From assembly GCA_016201045.1 (NCBI GenBank), contig JACQDM010000002.1:310001-374000 (forward strand): a stretch of DNA of 64,000 nucleotides, given 5' to 3'. The stretch's first letter is position 1; each line of letters starts with the position of its first letter. The position numbers were made by a program, and so were the translations under genes. This DNA is from Afipia sp. (lineage in GTDB: Bacteria; Pseudomonadota; Alphaproteobacteria; Rhizobiales; Xanthobacteraceae). This document shows positions 24,906 to 33,087 of the stretch, piece after piece. The notes under the pieces were generated by a model. That model ran no database searches, was not told where the DNA came from, and saw only the letters and a program-made list of their open reading frames with translations.

Positions 24906-25427
24906 TTGAATTATTTGAATGAAAAAGCGTGGTCACCTTACGTCGCAGGGGTTTTGATCGGATTGCTGCAAATCCCGGCATTTATGATGATCGAGACGGC
25001 ATTGGGTGCCTCATCGTCTTACGTCACGGTCGCCGACACGATCGCTGCATGGTTCGATCCCTCGTTACTACGCGTCGAATATGCGTCGAAACACGTCGCT
25101 GCCACGGCTAAGAATCTTTGGCAGGTCGCTCTGGTAATCGGAATAGCGATCGGTGCTTTTATGTCGATGAAAATGTCAGGCGCTCGGCGCGCGCCTATCT
25201 CTCCCATTTGGACTCGGGCACTTGGTTCGTCGTCGGCGGGCCGTCGATATGCTGTCGCATTTCTGGGAGGCTTTATGATGTTGATTGGGGCCCGCATCGC
25301 GGACGGATGCACCAGCGGCCATGGTCTGTCTGGAATGGCTCAACTTTCAGTCGGATCAACGATTGCGGTAGCTGCCATGTTCGCGGGCGGCATCGCCGCC
25401 GCCCTTCTGCTTGTCCGTCGAGTCTAA
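24906..25427 (+). CDS. YeeE/YedE family protein, half-size (first of pair)
   Basis: A 173-aa protein with about four membrane helices and one YeeE/YedE unit, marked by GARIADGCTSGHGLSGMAQLS with the conserved Cys. The start is probably TTG 24906, because GGAG lies 8 bases before it and the protein then opens NYLNEKAWSPYVAGVLIG, the usual N-terminus; the frame is open to 24834. The next gene encodes the matching second half, so together they would form one sulfur-compound (thiosulfate-like) transporter, equivalent to the fused protein at 16272. A FixK-type box is just upstream. Confidence 0.85.
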   Translation: MNYLNEKAWSPYVAGVLIGLLQIPAFMMIETALGASSSYVTVADTIAAWFDPSLLRVEYASKHVAATAKNLWQVALVIGIAIGAFMSMKMSGARRAPISPIWTRALGSSSAGRRYAVAFLGGFMMLIGARIADGCTSGHGLSGMAQLSVGSTIAVAAMFAGGIAAALLLVRRV

Positions 25428-25440
25428 TCGGAGGTTCACA

Positions 25441-26028
25441 ATGCCCACTTCAATCGCCACCGCTGTCCTGACCGGCATTGCAATGGGAATCGTCTTCGGC
25501 TTTGCGCTTGAAAAATCGCGCGTCTTCGAGCCGGGAATGATTGTCGGTCAGATGCAACTTCGCAACTTCATCATGCTCAAGGTTTTCCTCACAGCTGTTG
25601 CGACAGGCGCAGTCGTTCTGGCTGCGCTCAACGGTTTTGGCTTTGTGAAATTGCAGCCCAAAGCAGCGCTCTATGCTGCCGACGTTGTGGGCGGGCTGCT
25701 CCTCGGGGCGGGCATAACGCTTGCTGGCGCTTGTCCCGGCACGACGCTCGCGCAAGTCGGAGCGGGCTATCGCGATGCGTGGTTCACGCTGGTAGGCGGG
25801 TTATGTGGCGCCCTTGTGTTTTCGTATGCGCAGCCGTGGCTCGACAAAGTGTTGATTGGCACGGGACCGAAACTGATCTTCACCGATCTCGTCGGAGTTC
25901 CTTATTGGACGGGAGCGCTAGTGCTGTCGGCAGTGCTCGTCATTGCGCTTGTGGGCGTAGAGCGGGCACAGTCCTGGCGAAGCGAACTCGGCAAGAATGT
26001 CGACGGCGATTTCGGTCCTGTGCGCTAA
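25441..26028 (+). CDS. YeeE/YedE family protein, half-size (second of pair)
   Basis: A 195-aa membrane protein with about five helices and one YeeE/YedE unit: GIVFGFALEKSRVFEPGMIVGQMQLRNF at the N-terminus and ITLAGACPGTTLAQVGAG with the conserved Cys. ATG 25441 has CGGAGG about 8 bases upstream. It starts 13 bases after the first half-gene ends, so the two are one operon. Proposed to form a heterodimeric importer of thiosulfate or a related sulfur species; direct evidence of substrate is lacking. Confidence 0.87.
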   Translation: MPTSIATAVLTGIAMGIVFGFALEKSRVFEPGMIVGQMQLRNFIMLKVFLTAVATGAVVLAALNGFGFVKLQPKAALYAADVVGGLLLGAGITLAGACPGTTLAQVGAGYRDAWFTLVGGLCGALVFSYAQPWLDKVLIGTGPKLIFTDLVGVPYWTGALVLSAVLVIALVGVERAQSWRSELGKNVDGDFGPVR

Positions 26029-26042
26029 TCCAGAAGACTGGC

Positions 26043-26058
26043 GGCCCTTAAGAGGGCC
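26043..26058. terminator. short hairpin between convergent genes
   Basis: GGCCCT-TAAG-AGGGCC forms a 6-bp stem 15 bases after the YeeE stop and 16 bases before the end of the minus-strand gene. There is no clear U-run, so terminator function is tentative. Confidence 0.35.
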
Positions 26059-26073
26059 ACCTCCTATTGTAGA

Positions 26074-26277
26074 TCAACTGGCGAATTCGCTCCGTATGGC
26101 AACACCCAGAACAGTTGTGCACAATTGGCAATCGCCATCGCAATCTGAGTTCTGATTTTTCATTGCCGCGCAGCAAAGCTCTTCCATTTCTTGCTGCTTG
26201 CAAAGCTGGTGTTTGTCCTTCCCGGTTGAACCGGCGACGAGATCCGACTTTGGTTTTGCACTTCCTTTTTTAGACAT
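26074..26277 (-). CDS. small cysteine-rich protein
   Basis: A 67-aa frame whose ATG (26277) overlaps the end of the kinase-fusion gene by 8 bases. The N-terminal third is Lys/Ser-rich (MSKKGSAKPKS). The rest has seven cysteines in LCKQQEMEELCCAAM and DCDGDCQLC, a spacing that could bind a metal or Fe-S cluster. No family was recognised. Position inside the operon supports translation by coupling, but no separate ribosome binding site stands out. Confidence 0.45.
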   Translation of the reverse strand: MSKKGSAKPKSDLVAGSTGKDKHQLCKQQEMEELCCAAMKNQNSDCDGDCQLCTTVLGVAIRSEFAS

Positions 26278-27817
26278 TTTCCCCGCAATTTTGAATGAGC
26301 AGTTGGCCAGCCGAACTCTGCAGGCACCTTTCCAATGTTTGTTTGGGCGTCCCCGATGCGTCGATCGATTCCCAATCCGATGGACCGATGGAATAGCTTT
26401 CCTGGAACTCGGCGATGCGCGGTGTCGCGTCCGAGGCGTCGTCGCGTCGGTGCGAAATGCGATCGATGCGGGTTTCCAAGTCTGAATGAAGGAAAAAGCC
26501 CGCGAATTTTATATTGAGATTTTTTGAAATACCTCGAATTGCGTTTCGCTGTTTGGTGTTTGCAAACACGCCATCCAGAATGACAGAATGCCCTTGCCGG
26601 AGTGCTTTGATTGCGCGATCGGTCATTGCGCCATAGACCTTCTGCGATACCTCTGGCTTGTACGCCTCGTTCGGCAGTCGAGCCGTTTCACCCACACCAA
26701 ATATCTCTTTCCGAATAATATCCGAGCGAAGAATTACCGCACCTGGAATCGGCAACACTTGCGGTGCCAGCTCCCGCGCGAGGCGGGATTTTCCTGTACC
26801 GGACAAACCGCCTATTGCGACTAGTGTTGCCGGTGGTGGCTGTAGAGACCGGCATGCCAGTGAAAAATAGTTCAAGGCGGCTTTGCCGATCTCGAGCGAT
26901 GTGTGGGCTTGGGCAAGCAACACTTTGGCGCGGACCGCGGCACGAAGCGAAATGAAAAGAGAAAGGGAGGATAGCGCGTCTAAATGGATGGGCGAAGTGA
27001 TCTGTAGATAGCGATTGAGGACGACATTCGCTTCCAGGCATCGACCATAGTGGATCAGGTCCATCAGAGGAAATGCGAGGTCATAGAGTACGTCAACCGA
27101 GGCGATCGACGGATCGAATTCGATCGCATCGAAGAGGATAGGCTTTCCGTCGAGCAGTACGATATTCCCGAGATGAAGATCACCGTGGCAGCGCCGAACG
27201 TAACCGTGAATACCTCGTCGTTCTAAAAGTGGATAGATGCTTTTGAACGCGGCATGCGAGCACGAGGAAAGCCGCTCAATCTCGCCGGTATCGAACATTG
27301 TTGTCACCCGGAACGTTGTTTCGTTGCCGTCGATGATCGGGGCAATACTTTTAATCCATTGAATCGAAGATGCCTCGGGTGCTTTGGCATGGCTGGCTGC
27401 AATGACTTCCGCCACCATCTCAGGGACGCGCGTTGGAAACGATCCGTTCTTTGCCAGGTTGTCGAGCGTCATATTCTCGTCGAAACGCAACATTTCGACT
27501 GCGAATTCAACCGGCGACCCTGATCCATCGATTTCGAATGATCCGTCCGAATTCTTCGCGATCGGTGCGACTCGACGGTATATCTGCGGAGCAAATTCAC
27601 GATTGACGCGAATCTCCTCGTCACAAGCCGCTTTTCTTTTCGCCAGGGTCGAGTAATCGAGAAACGGAAATACGACCGACCGCTTTATTTTTAAGGCCCG
27701 GTCGCCCTCGAGCAGTAACGTTGAGGCGTGAGTATCGATCCGCTTGACGTGCGGATGCTGGCTCGGATCAGTCAAATCCGAGAAGATGCGCTCTTGAAGA
27801 CTTGCGTCATCGGCCAT
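26270..27817 (-). CDS. bifunctional aminoglycoside-phosphotransferase-like / P-loop kinase fusion
   Basis: A 515-aa protein. Residues ~30-300 form an APH/choline-kinase-like domain with the catalytic loop RRCHGDLHLGNIVLLDGKPILFDAIEF split across the Brenner-type HGDLHxxN and the metal-binding D. Residues ~335-500 form a P-loop kinase domain (GLSGTGKSRLA) like the AAA_33 zeta-toxin/polynucleotide-kinase group. The fusion is widespread in proteobacteria and its substrate is unknown. ATG 27817 follows GGAGCGG. It lies downstream of the 65-aa gene at 27840 and overlaps the cysteine-rich gene. Its place in the FixK-box island suggests a stress role, not drug resistance. Confidence 0.85.
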   Translation of the reverse strand: MADDASLQERIFSDLTDPSQHPHVKRIDTHASTLLLEGDRALKIKRSVVFPFLDYSTLAKRKAACDEEIRVNREFAPQIYRRVAPIAKNSDGSFEIDGSGSPVEFAVEMLRFDENMTLDNLAKNGSFPTRVPEMVAEVIAASHAKAPEASSIQWIKSIAPIIDGNETTFRVTTMFDTGEIERLSSCSHAAFKSIYPLLERRGIHGYVRRCHGDLHLGNIVLLDGKPILFDAIEFDPSIASVDVLYDLAFPLMDLIHYGRCLEANVVLNRYLQITSPIHLDALSSLSLFISLRAAVRAKVLLAQAHTSLEIGKAALNYFSLACRSLQPPPATLVAIGGLSGTGKSRLARELAPQVLPIPGAVILRSDIIRKEIFGVGETARLPNEAYKPEVSQKVYGAMTDRAIKALRQGHSVILDGVFANTKQRNAIRGISKNLNIKFAGFFLHSDLETRIDRISHRRDDASDATPRIAEFQESYSIGPSDWESIDASGTPKQTLERCLQSSAGQLLIQNCGENV

Positions 27818-27839
27818 CCGCTCCAGACCTAAAGTGTCG

Positions 27840-28037
27840 TTAGTCTTCTGCTGCCCCGCATAGAGATGAAAGCTGATCCAAACTTAGTTCGTAACCTCTA
27901 TCGTCGTATACCGCCAGATCCTTGAAATTTTTGCGATAGAACTTGAGATAGGCGTCTAAAGCATCGCGGGGTGTTGGTGCACTGACCGAGCAATGTCCGT
28001 TTTCATCATTGGCAGTAACTGTAAACGGCATCAGCAT
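27840..28037 (-). CDS. small hypothetical protein
   Basis: A 65-aa protein: PFTVTANDENGHCSVSAPTP, an AL-x-AYLKF helix, then AVYDDRGYELSLDQL. The strand-helix-strand layout with a closing ISLDEL-like motif recalls small uncharacterised rhizobial proteins. Start may be ATG 28037 or 28031. It ends 22 bases before the kinase-fusion gene and is probably cotranscribed with it from a region with a FixK-type box at 28118. Confidence 0.6.
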   Translation of the reverse strand: MLMPFTVTANDENGHCSVSAPTPRDALDAYLKFYRKNFKDLAVYDDRGYELSLDQLSSLCGAAED

Positions 28038-28117
28038 TCTTCTTCATGGGGGCGATCCGACAGCGTCACCATCGCGGAAATTCGCCCTCGAGCATCGCGT
28101 GTTTGCGAATTCTCTCT

Positions 28118-28131
28118 TTGACTTGAGTCAA
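28118..28131. promoter_or_regulatory. FixK/FNR-type box in divergent promoter
   Basis: TTGACTTGAGTCAA matches TTGA-N6-TCAA and lies between the 65-aa gene (start 28037, minus) and usp (28235, plus). It is 87 bp from the former and 110 bp from the latter. Confidence 0.66.
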
Positions 28132-28234
28132 GAAATCATCCCCCGATTCTTGGGATATTGCCTGATCGCTGATCTGTCTCGGCTTCGAGCAGCCTTGCCG
28201 TCGCATGCTTTGACGGCGGACATGGAGATCTAGG

Positions 28235-29065
28235 ATGATAAGGGACATTGTCATCAATCTTGAGCACGACATTGCACGTGACGTCGCTCGAGACTATGCC
28301 ATCTCCATTGCAGACCGGTTCGAAGCCCATTTGGAAGGCGTGGCGTTCGCCGGGAAAATTCCAACTTTCATGACGCCTGACATTCCGGCAGGCGTGCTTG
28401 CCGAAATCTTGGCCGGTGAAGAGAAATTGGCAAAGTCCGCGATTGCGAGATTTTCCGAGGCGGTAAAGCGATCCGATATCAGTTCCGCGCATCACTTGGT
28501 GGCGCGCAGCGAGTTTGGGCCCGCTCAGACATTTTCGGCATTAGCCCGCCGCTTCGATCTTAGCGTTTTAATGCAGCCGAGCGAAGGCGAGGGTGTAAAC
28601 AGGAATTTGTTTGTCGAATTTGCATTGTTCGACTCCGGACGTCCCTTAATCGTTGTTCCTTACATTCAGAAGAATGGTTTGGACATTAGTCAGGTCGTCT
28701 GTTGTTGGGACGGCAGCCGCGCCGCCGCCCGCGCGATCAATGACGCGCTTCCGCTTCTCACGATTGCCGAGGCAGTCGAATTGCTAATCATCGATACCGA
28801 TTCGGAGACCAATTCGGAAGTCGAACTGCGTGGATTTGAAATGACCGAGCATTTGGCGCGACATGGAGCGAAAGTGGAACTCACGAGGCTTTCCGGCGCG
28901 AAGGGCGATACGGCCAACCTTATCCTCTCGCATGCAGCCGATAATTCGGCAGGGCTAATCGTTATGGGTGGCTATGGCCACTCCCGGTTACGAGAGTTCG
29001 TGCTTGGGGGAGTTACACGTGAAATGCTGTCTTCGATGACCGTTCCGGTGCTGATGTCTCATTGA
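28235..29065 (+). CDS. universal stress protein, UspA family, two-domain
   Basis: A 276-aa tandem Usp starting MIRDIVINLEHDIARDVARD. The second domain has QVVCCWDGSRAAARAINDALPLL and VMGGYGHSRLREFVLGGVTREML. It is the third Usp of the window and is most like the one at 18911 in its loops. ATG 28235 follows GGAGATCTAGG. A divergent FixK-type box lies 110 bp upstream. Its stop overlaps the end of the minus-strand 55-aa gene by seven bases. Confidence 0.92.
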   Translation: MIRDIVINLEHDIARDVARDYAISIADRFEAHLEGVAFAGKIPTFMTPDIPAGVLAEILAGEEKLAKSAIARFSEAVKRSDISSAHHLVARSEFGPAQTFSALARRFDLSVLMQPSEGEGVNRNLFVEFALFDSGRPLIVVPYIQKNGLDISQVVCCWDGSRAAARAINDALPLLTIAEAVELLIIDTDSETNSEVELRGFEMTEHLARHGAKVELTRLSGAKGDTANLILSHAADNSAGLIVMGGYGHSRLREFVLGGVTREMLSSMTVPVLMSH

Positions 29066-29226
29066 TCATTCTTGCGTAACAGAAAAGCGACGGCGGCAAC
29101 AAAACCAGCGATCAAAATAATAGTGATGACCGTCTGCACAAAATCGAAATTGAGAGCGTCCCGAGCCACGAAAAGCGCGGTGATCGGTGCCGCGATAAAC
29201 AGAAGTATTCGAACGATCCATATCAC
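29059..29226 (-). CDS. 55-aa two-helix membrane protein, GTG start
   Basis: The frame reads VIWIVRILLFIAAPITALFV, a short polar loop (ARDALNFDFVQTV), then ITIILIAGFVAAVAFLL and the basic end RKNDQ. Two membrane helices with a positively charged C-terminus make a plausible small inner-membrane protein. An in-frame stop 15 bases upstream (29242-29244) limits the start; the likeliest is GTG 29226, with only a weak GGAT before it. A FixK-type box is centred 70 bp upstream. Too short for usual length cut-offs; family unknown. Confidence 0.55.
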   Translation of the reverse strand: MIWIVRILLFIAAPITALFVARDALNFDFVQTVITIILIAGFVAAVAFLLRKNDQ

Positions 29227-29289
29227 AAGAAACGATCCAGCTTAAAAACTCTCACATTTCATTCATCACCTGATTTGCGCTCGACTCCG

Positions 29290-29303
29290 TTGACGTAGGT
29301 CAA
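29290..29303. promoter_or_regulatory. FixK/FNR-type box before the mla-like operon
   Basis: TTGACGTAGGTCAA matches TTGA-N6-TCAA. It is 66 bp from the MlaE start (plus strand) and 70 bp from the small membrane gene (minus strand). Confidence 0.66.
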
Positions 29304-29362
29304 ATCGTATTCAGTCGCGCAAACTACACATACTCTATGGGACCGTGACGTGAGCAGCTTAC

Positions 29363-30496
29363 GTGAATCAACCTGCTATTGAGACAGTGAACGATGGAGG
29401 TGCATTTCGACTGTGCCCCTCAGGATCGTGGACGGCTTCTCATGCCTCTGCGCTTGAGGCAATTTTTGAGCGACTGCAGCCGGATCTGCATAACTCTGCA
29501 TCCGTTTTTATCGATATCGCAGGTGTATCGAACCTCGACACTATCGGGGCTTGGATTCTTGAAAAAATTCGGCGTCGATCGCTTGAATTGGGCCATCCTG
29601 CGTCGATCGATGGAATCTCGCAGCGCTACACCGAACTGATCGCCGAGGTCAAACAGCTTAACAGGCGGAATCGCGCGCCCCTTGCGCCGGTCAATCCGAT
29701 CCTCCAAAGGCTGGAAGATATCGGCCGCTCGTCGCTCGGTGTCCTCGGAGATGTTTCAATTTTCCTTCAGATGCTTGGAGCGACAGGCCTCGCGCTTTTA
29801 GGCGTGTTGCGACGACCGCGATCTCTTCGCGTGACGTCGCTTGCCTATCAAATTTATCGCGTCGGTTGGCAGGCCATTCCGATCGTCGCGCTGATTACGT
29901 TTCTGATCGGAGCAATCATTGCGCAACAGGGAATTTTTCATTTTCGGAAATTCGGCGCGGAATCCTATGTCGTCGACATGGTCGGCATTTTGGTGCTTCG
30001 GGAAATCGGCGTTCTGATCGTCGCGATCATGGTCGCGGGTCGCTCGGGAAGCGCTTACACGGCCGAGATCGGTTCGATGAAAATGCGGGAGGAAATCGAC
30101 GCGCTATCGACCATGGGCCTCGATCCGATCGCAGTGCTGATCCTGCCTCGCGTCGTTGCGTTAATTTGCGTATTGCCGATTCTTTCCTTCGTCGGATCCA
30201 TGGCCGCTCTTTACGGAGGCGGTTTGGTGGCTTGGCTCTATGGCGGCATGAGTCCAGCAATTTTCATTGCACGGTTGCACGAAGCGGTCTCGGTGACGCA
30301 TTTCGAGGTCGGAATATTGAAAGCACCGTTCATGGCGTTGGTAATAGGTGTCGTGGCGTGCAGTGAAGGATTGAGAGTTAAGGGCAGCGCGGAGTCTCTC
30401 GGCCGGCAAACTACCACGTCCGTCGTGAAGTCGATTTTTCTCGTCATCGTCCTCGATGGCTTGTTTGCGGTGTTCTTCGCGTCGATTGGAATGTAA
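29363..30496 (+). CDS. mlaE: MlaE-type lipid ABC permease with N-terminal STAS domain
   Basis: A 377-aa permease of a phospholipid/organic-solvent ABC transporter. Residues ~1-100 form a STAS-like domain (SASVFIDIAGVSNLDTIGAW). The rest is the MlaE domain with about five membrane helices and motifs GAIIAQQG, REIGVLIVAIMVAGRSGSAY and the coupling region GSMKMREEIDALSTMGLDP. The fused STAS is found in one branch of the family. Start GTG 29363. The ATPase gene follows 3 bases after. The operon 29363-32409 should move lipids between the membranes; direction is unknown. Confidence 0.92.
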   Translation: MNQPAIETVNDGGAFRLCPSGSWTASHASALEAIFERLQPDLHNSASVFIDIAGVSNLDTIGAWILEKIRRRSLELGHPASIDGISQRYTELIAEVKQLNRRNRAPLAPVNPILQRLEDIGRSSLGVLGDVSIFLQMLGATGLALLGVLRRPRSLRVTSLAYQIYRVGWQAIPIVALITFLIGAIIAQQGIFHFRKFGAESYVVDMVGILVLREIGVLIVAIMVAGRSGSAYTAEIGSMKMREEIDALSTMGLDPIAVLILPRVVALICVLPILSFVGSMAALYGGGLVAWLYGGMSPAIFIARLHEAVSVTHFEVGILKAPFMALVIGVVACSEGLRVKGSAESLGRQTTTSVVKSIFLVIVLDGLFAVFFASIGM

Positions 30497-30499
30497 ACA

Positions 30500-31279
30500 A
30501 TGGAGGCATTGTCCGAAAACGTCGCTATCCGGGTCAGCGATCTTGTCGTCGGGTTCGGGCGGCAAACAGTGCTTGACCACTTGTCGCTAGATGTTCGGCG
30601 AGGCGAAATACTTGGAATTGTCGGTGCGTCAGGCGGCGGTAAATCCGTGTTGATGCGAACAATTATCGGGCTGATCCCAAAGCGCAGCGGCAGGATCGAA
30701 GTTCAGGGGTTGGAAGAAGGTGCTGCATTCGATCCGGAATCCCGCGCGGCAGCCGACAGTTGGGGAATTTTATTTCAGCAGGGCGCGCTGTTCTCGTCGT
30801 TGACCGCCCGTCAGAATGTTCAGTTTCCCTTGCGGGAGAATTTGACGATCTCTCAGGAGCTTATGGATGAGATTGCCGACGCAAAGTTAGAGATGGTCGG
30901 CCTCACAGCGGAGGATGGCGACAAATTTCCATCTCAGCTTTCGGGAGGCATGACCAAGCGAGTGGCCTTGGCTCGTGCTCTAGCGTTGGATCCCGGAATT
31001 CTGTTTCTGGATGAACCGACATCCGGTTTGGATCCAATTGCGGCCGGCGATTTCGATTCACTCATAAAAACACTTCAGACCACGCTCGATCTGACCGTGT
31101 TCATGGTTACGCATGATCTTGCAAGCCTCAATACGGTTTGCGATCGCGTGGCCGCGCTTGCGGAGGGAAAGGTCGTCGCTATTGGCCCGATGAGCGATTT
31201 GCTGAAGTCGGCACATCCTTGGGTGCAAGCCTATTTCCACGGCAAACGCTCGCAAATGTTTCAACGCAAGCAGAATTGA
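30500..31279 (+). CDS. mlaF: MlaF-type ABC ATPase
   Basis: A 259-aa ABC ATPase with Walker A GASGGGKS, signature LSGGM, Walker B ILFLDEPTSGLDP and H-loop VTHD. The sequence is that of MlaF/Ttg2A partners of MlaE permeases. It starts 3 bases after mlaE and is followed after 8 bases by the MlaD-type gene, so the three form one operon. Confidence 0.93.
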   Translation: MEALSENVAIRVSDLVVGFGRQTVLDHLSLDVRRGEILGIVGASGGGKSVLMRTIIGLIPKRSGRIEVQGLEEGAAFDPESRAAADSWGILFQQGALFSSLTARQNVQFPLRENLTISQELMDEIADAKLEMVGLTAEDGDKFPSQLSGGMTKRVALARALALDPGILFLDEPTSGLDPIAAGDFDSLIKTLQTTLDLTVFMVTHDLASLNTVCDRVAALAEGKVVAIGPMSDLLKSAHPWVQAYFHGKRSQMFQRKQN

Positions 31280-31287
31280 AGGCAACA

Positions 31288-32409
31288 ATGGAAACCCGGG
31301 CTCCTTTTGTCGTTGTGGGTGGCTTCATCCTCGCAGCTATCATTGCGGTCTTTGGATTCGTGTATTGGCTCAACAACACAGGTGGGCTGGGTGCTCGAAC
31401 AACCTACAATGTGCAGTTTAACGGTCCGGTGCCTGGTTTGCTGGTTGGTGCTGCCGTATTATTCAATGGCATCCGGGTAGGCGAAGTCTCGCAACTCAGC
31501 CTTGCGCCGGACAGTCCGCGCCGAGTGAATGCTGTTATTTCGGTAACCCCAGATACGCCGGTTCGTCGTGACACAAAAGTGGGATTAGACTTCCAGGGAC
31601 TTACGGGCGTTCCGGTCGTCGCCCTCGAAGGCGGAGAAGAGCTAATCGCCAATGGTCCGATACCGATACTTGTTGCCGAGCCGGGAGCTGGTCAAAGTAT
31701 GACGCAGGCGGCGCGAGATGCGCTCAGGCGCGTCGACTCGATTCTTGCGACGAACTCGGATTCATTGAAGGCTACTATCGACAATCTGAGGATTTTTTCC
31801 GAAGGCTTGGCAAAAAATACCGGTCGCATGGACGGCATCTTTGCCGGTCTTGAAAAAATGACTGGTGGCGGAGCGCCGTCGGCCAAGGTCATTTACGATC
31901 TGAAGGTTCCAAAAGATTTTGGCGAGTCGAGGAAGCCTCTAAAAGGGCAACTGGCCATTTCTGAACCCACGACAATCTTACTGTACGACACCCAGCGCAT
32001 ATTGTTTATGCCGCCTGGCAACGATCCGTCGGGCTTCGCCAATATTCAATGGAGCGATAGTCTTCCAAAACTGACTCAGGAAAAGTTTATCCAGAGTTTT
32101 GAAAACTATGATCTTGCTCACGCGCCATTGAGGGCAAGCGACGCATCAAAAGCCGACTTTCAGTTGCAGTTGGACATTCGAGCGTTTCAGATCACTTTGG
32201 CTGCGGAGCCGTTTGCTGAAATAGGTATGTCGGCAAAGCTGGTCGACAAAAGCGGCCGCATATTGGCAGCTCGAATCTTTCGCGAGAAGAAAACAATCAG
32301 CGCTATGGATCCTGCTAACGCGACATCCGCTTTCAATGATGCATTTGAAATTATTTGCCGCGACGTCGTTGGATGGACTGCAGGCCATATCGGTGTGAAG
32401 ACTCAGTAG
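31288..32409 (+). CDS. MlaD (MCE) domain fused to ABC-type transport auxiliary (PqiC-like) domain
   Basis: A 373-aa protein. It opens with one membrane helix (FVVVGGFILAAIIAVFGFVYWL), then an MCE domain (residues ~35-115: YNVQFNGPVPGLLVGAAVLF NGIRVGEV), a helical linker, and from ~200 a beta-rich domain like the ABC_trans_aux/PqiC lipoproteins (ILLYDTQRILFM... LQLDIRAFQI). In many systems the last domain is a separate outer-membrane lipoprotein; here it is tethered to the MCE protein. ATG 31288 with AAGG upstream is chosen over the open frame to 31138, which lies inside the ATPase gene. Confidence 0.85.
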   Translation: METRAPFVVVGGFILAAIIAVFGFVYWLNNTGGLGARTTYNVQFNGPVPGLLVGAAVLFNGIRVGEVSQLSLAPDSPRRVNAVISVTPDTPVRRDTKVGLDFQGLTGVPVVALEGGEELIANGPIPILVAEPGAGQSMTQAARDALRRVDSILATNSDSLKATIDNLRIFSEGLAKNTGRMDGIFAGLEKMTGGGAPSAKVIYDLKVPKDFGESRKPLKGQLAISEPTTILLYDTQRILFMPPGNDPSGFANIQWSDSLPKLTQEKFIQSFENYDLAHAPLRASDASKADFQLQLDIRAFQITLAAEPFAEIGMSAKLVDKSGRILAARIFREKKTISAMDPANATSAFNDAFEIICRDVVGWTAGHIGVKTQ

Positions 32410-33087
32410 TATTGCAGGCTAAGACCGTCGTAGGCTGTGAGGGCAAAAATGCGCACGAACCTGCCCGTGACGACTCAACGAGCAGCTCGTTCAAGCTTTG
32501 GGTTCTCAGACGAAAAGCGAGCCGGTCACCTCACAACTCGCGCGTGCCTGCGAAATAGCGACGTACCGTCGCGTTTGGACCGTGCTGGCGCATAGTATCG
32601 GCAGGCTCCTGTGTAAGGAGCCCCTGTTCAGATTGGTAGAATTCCATGCTCCAGAGACCTTGACCGCCATGCGAGATCGCGGGAAAGCCCGGAGACCCTA
32701 ATAGGTGGGTAGGATGAAATGGGATATTCGCAGAAAACTCCCTGTTAGCAGGGAAATGGCAGCGGAGACTATTCCTACGGTCACTGGTGCCCCAGCCAGA
32801 CATCTTTCCGTTGTGACGCTGAACGTTGCGACGGCTTGGAAAACGCCGCTACGTCGGGCTTTCATCGGGTTTCCCCCAACCGAGTAGAGGCGCACTGAGA
32901 GAACTGTCGCGCTATCTGGATACGACCAAATTAATGACGTAGGTTCAACGCCTGCGGCTCAAATATTCGCCCGGTGCATTTTGGTATCGGCAATATCTGG
33001 GCTTTTGATGCAAGCGAGGGCGCCTAGCAAGTTGGCGCAAGATGCGAAAAACGGGACCGTTAGAGTCGCTGCGCATCGAGGGGAGGG
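32410..33087. other. long intergenic region with a hairpin and a dispersed repeat
   Basis: These 678 bases hold no convincing gene. A perfect hairpin GGCTCCT-GTGTA-AGGAGCC lies at 32604-32622 without a U-run. The dispersed repeat copy B is at 32738-32800. The region separates the stress island from the LivHMGF cluster. Short open frames have no recognisable pattern. Confidence 0.55.
32738..32800 (+). repeat. dispersed hairpin repeat, copy B
   Basis: The core CTCCCTGTTAGCAGGGAA is followed by GGAGAC and CCCAGCCAGACA, the same block order as copies A and C. Confidence 0.75.
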
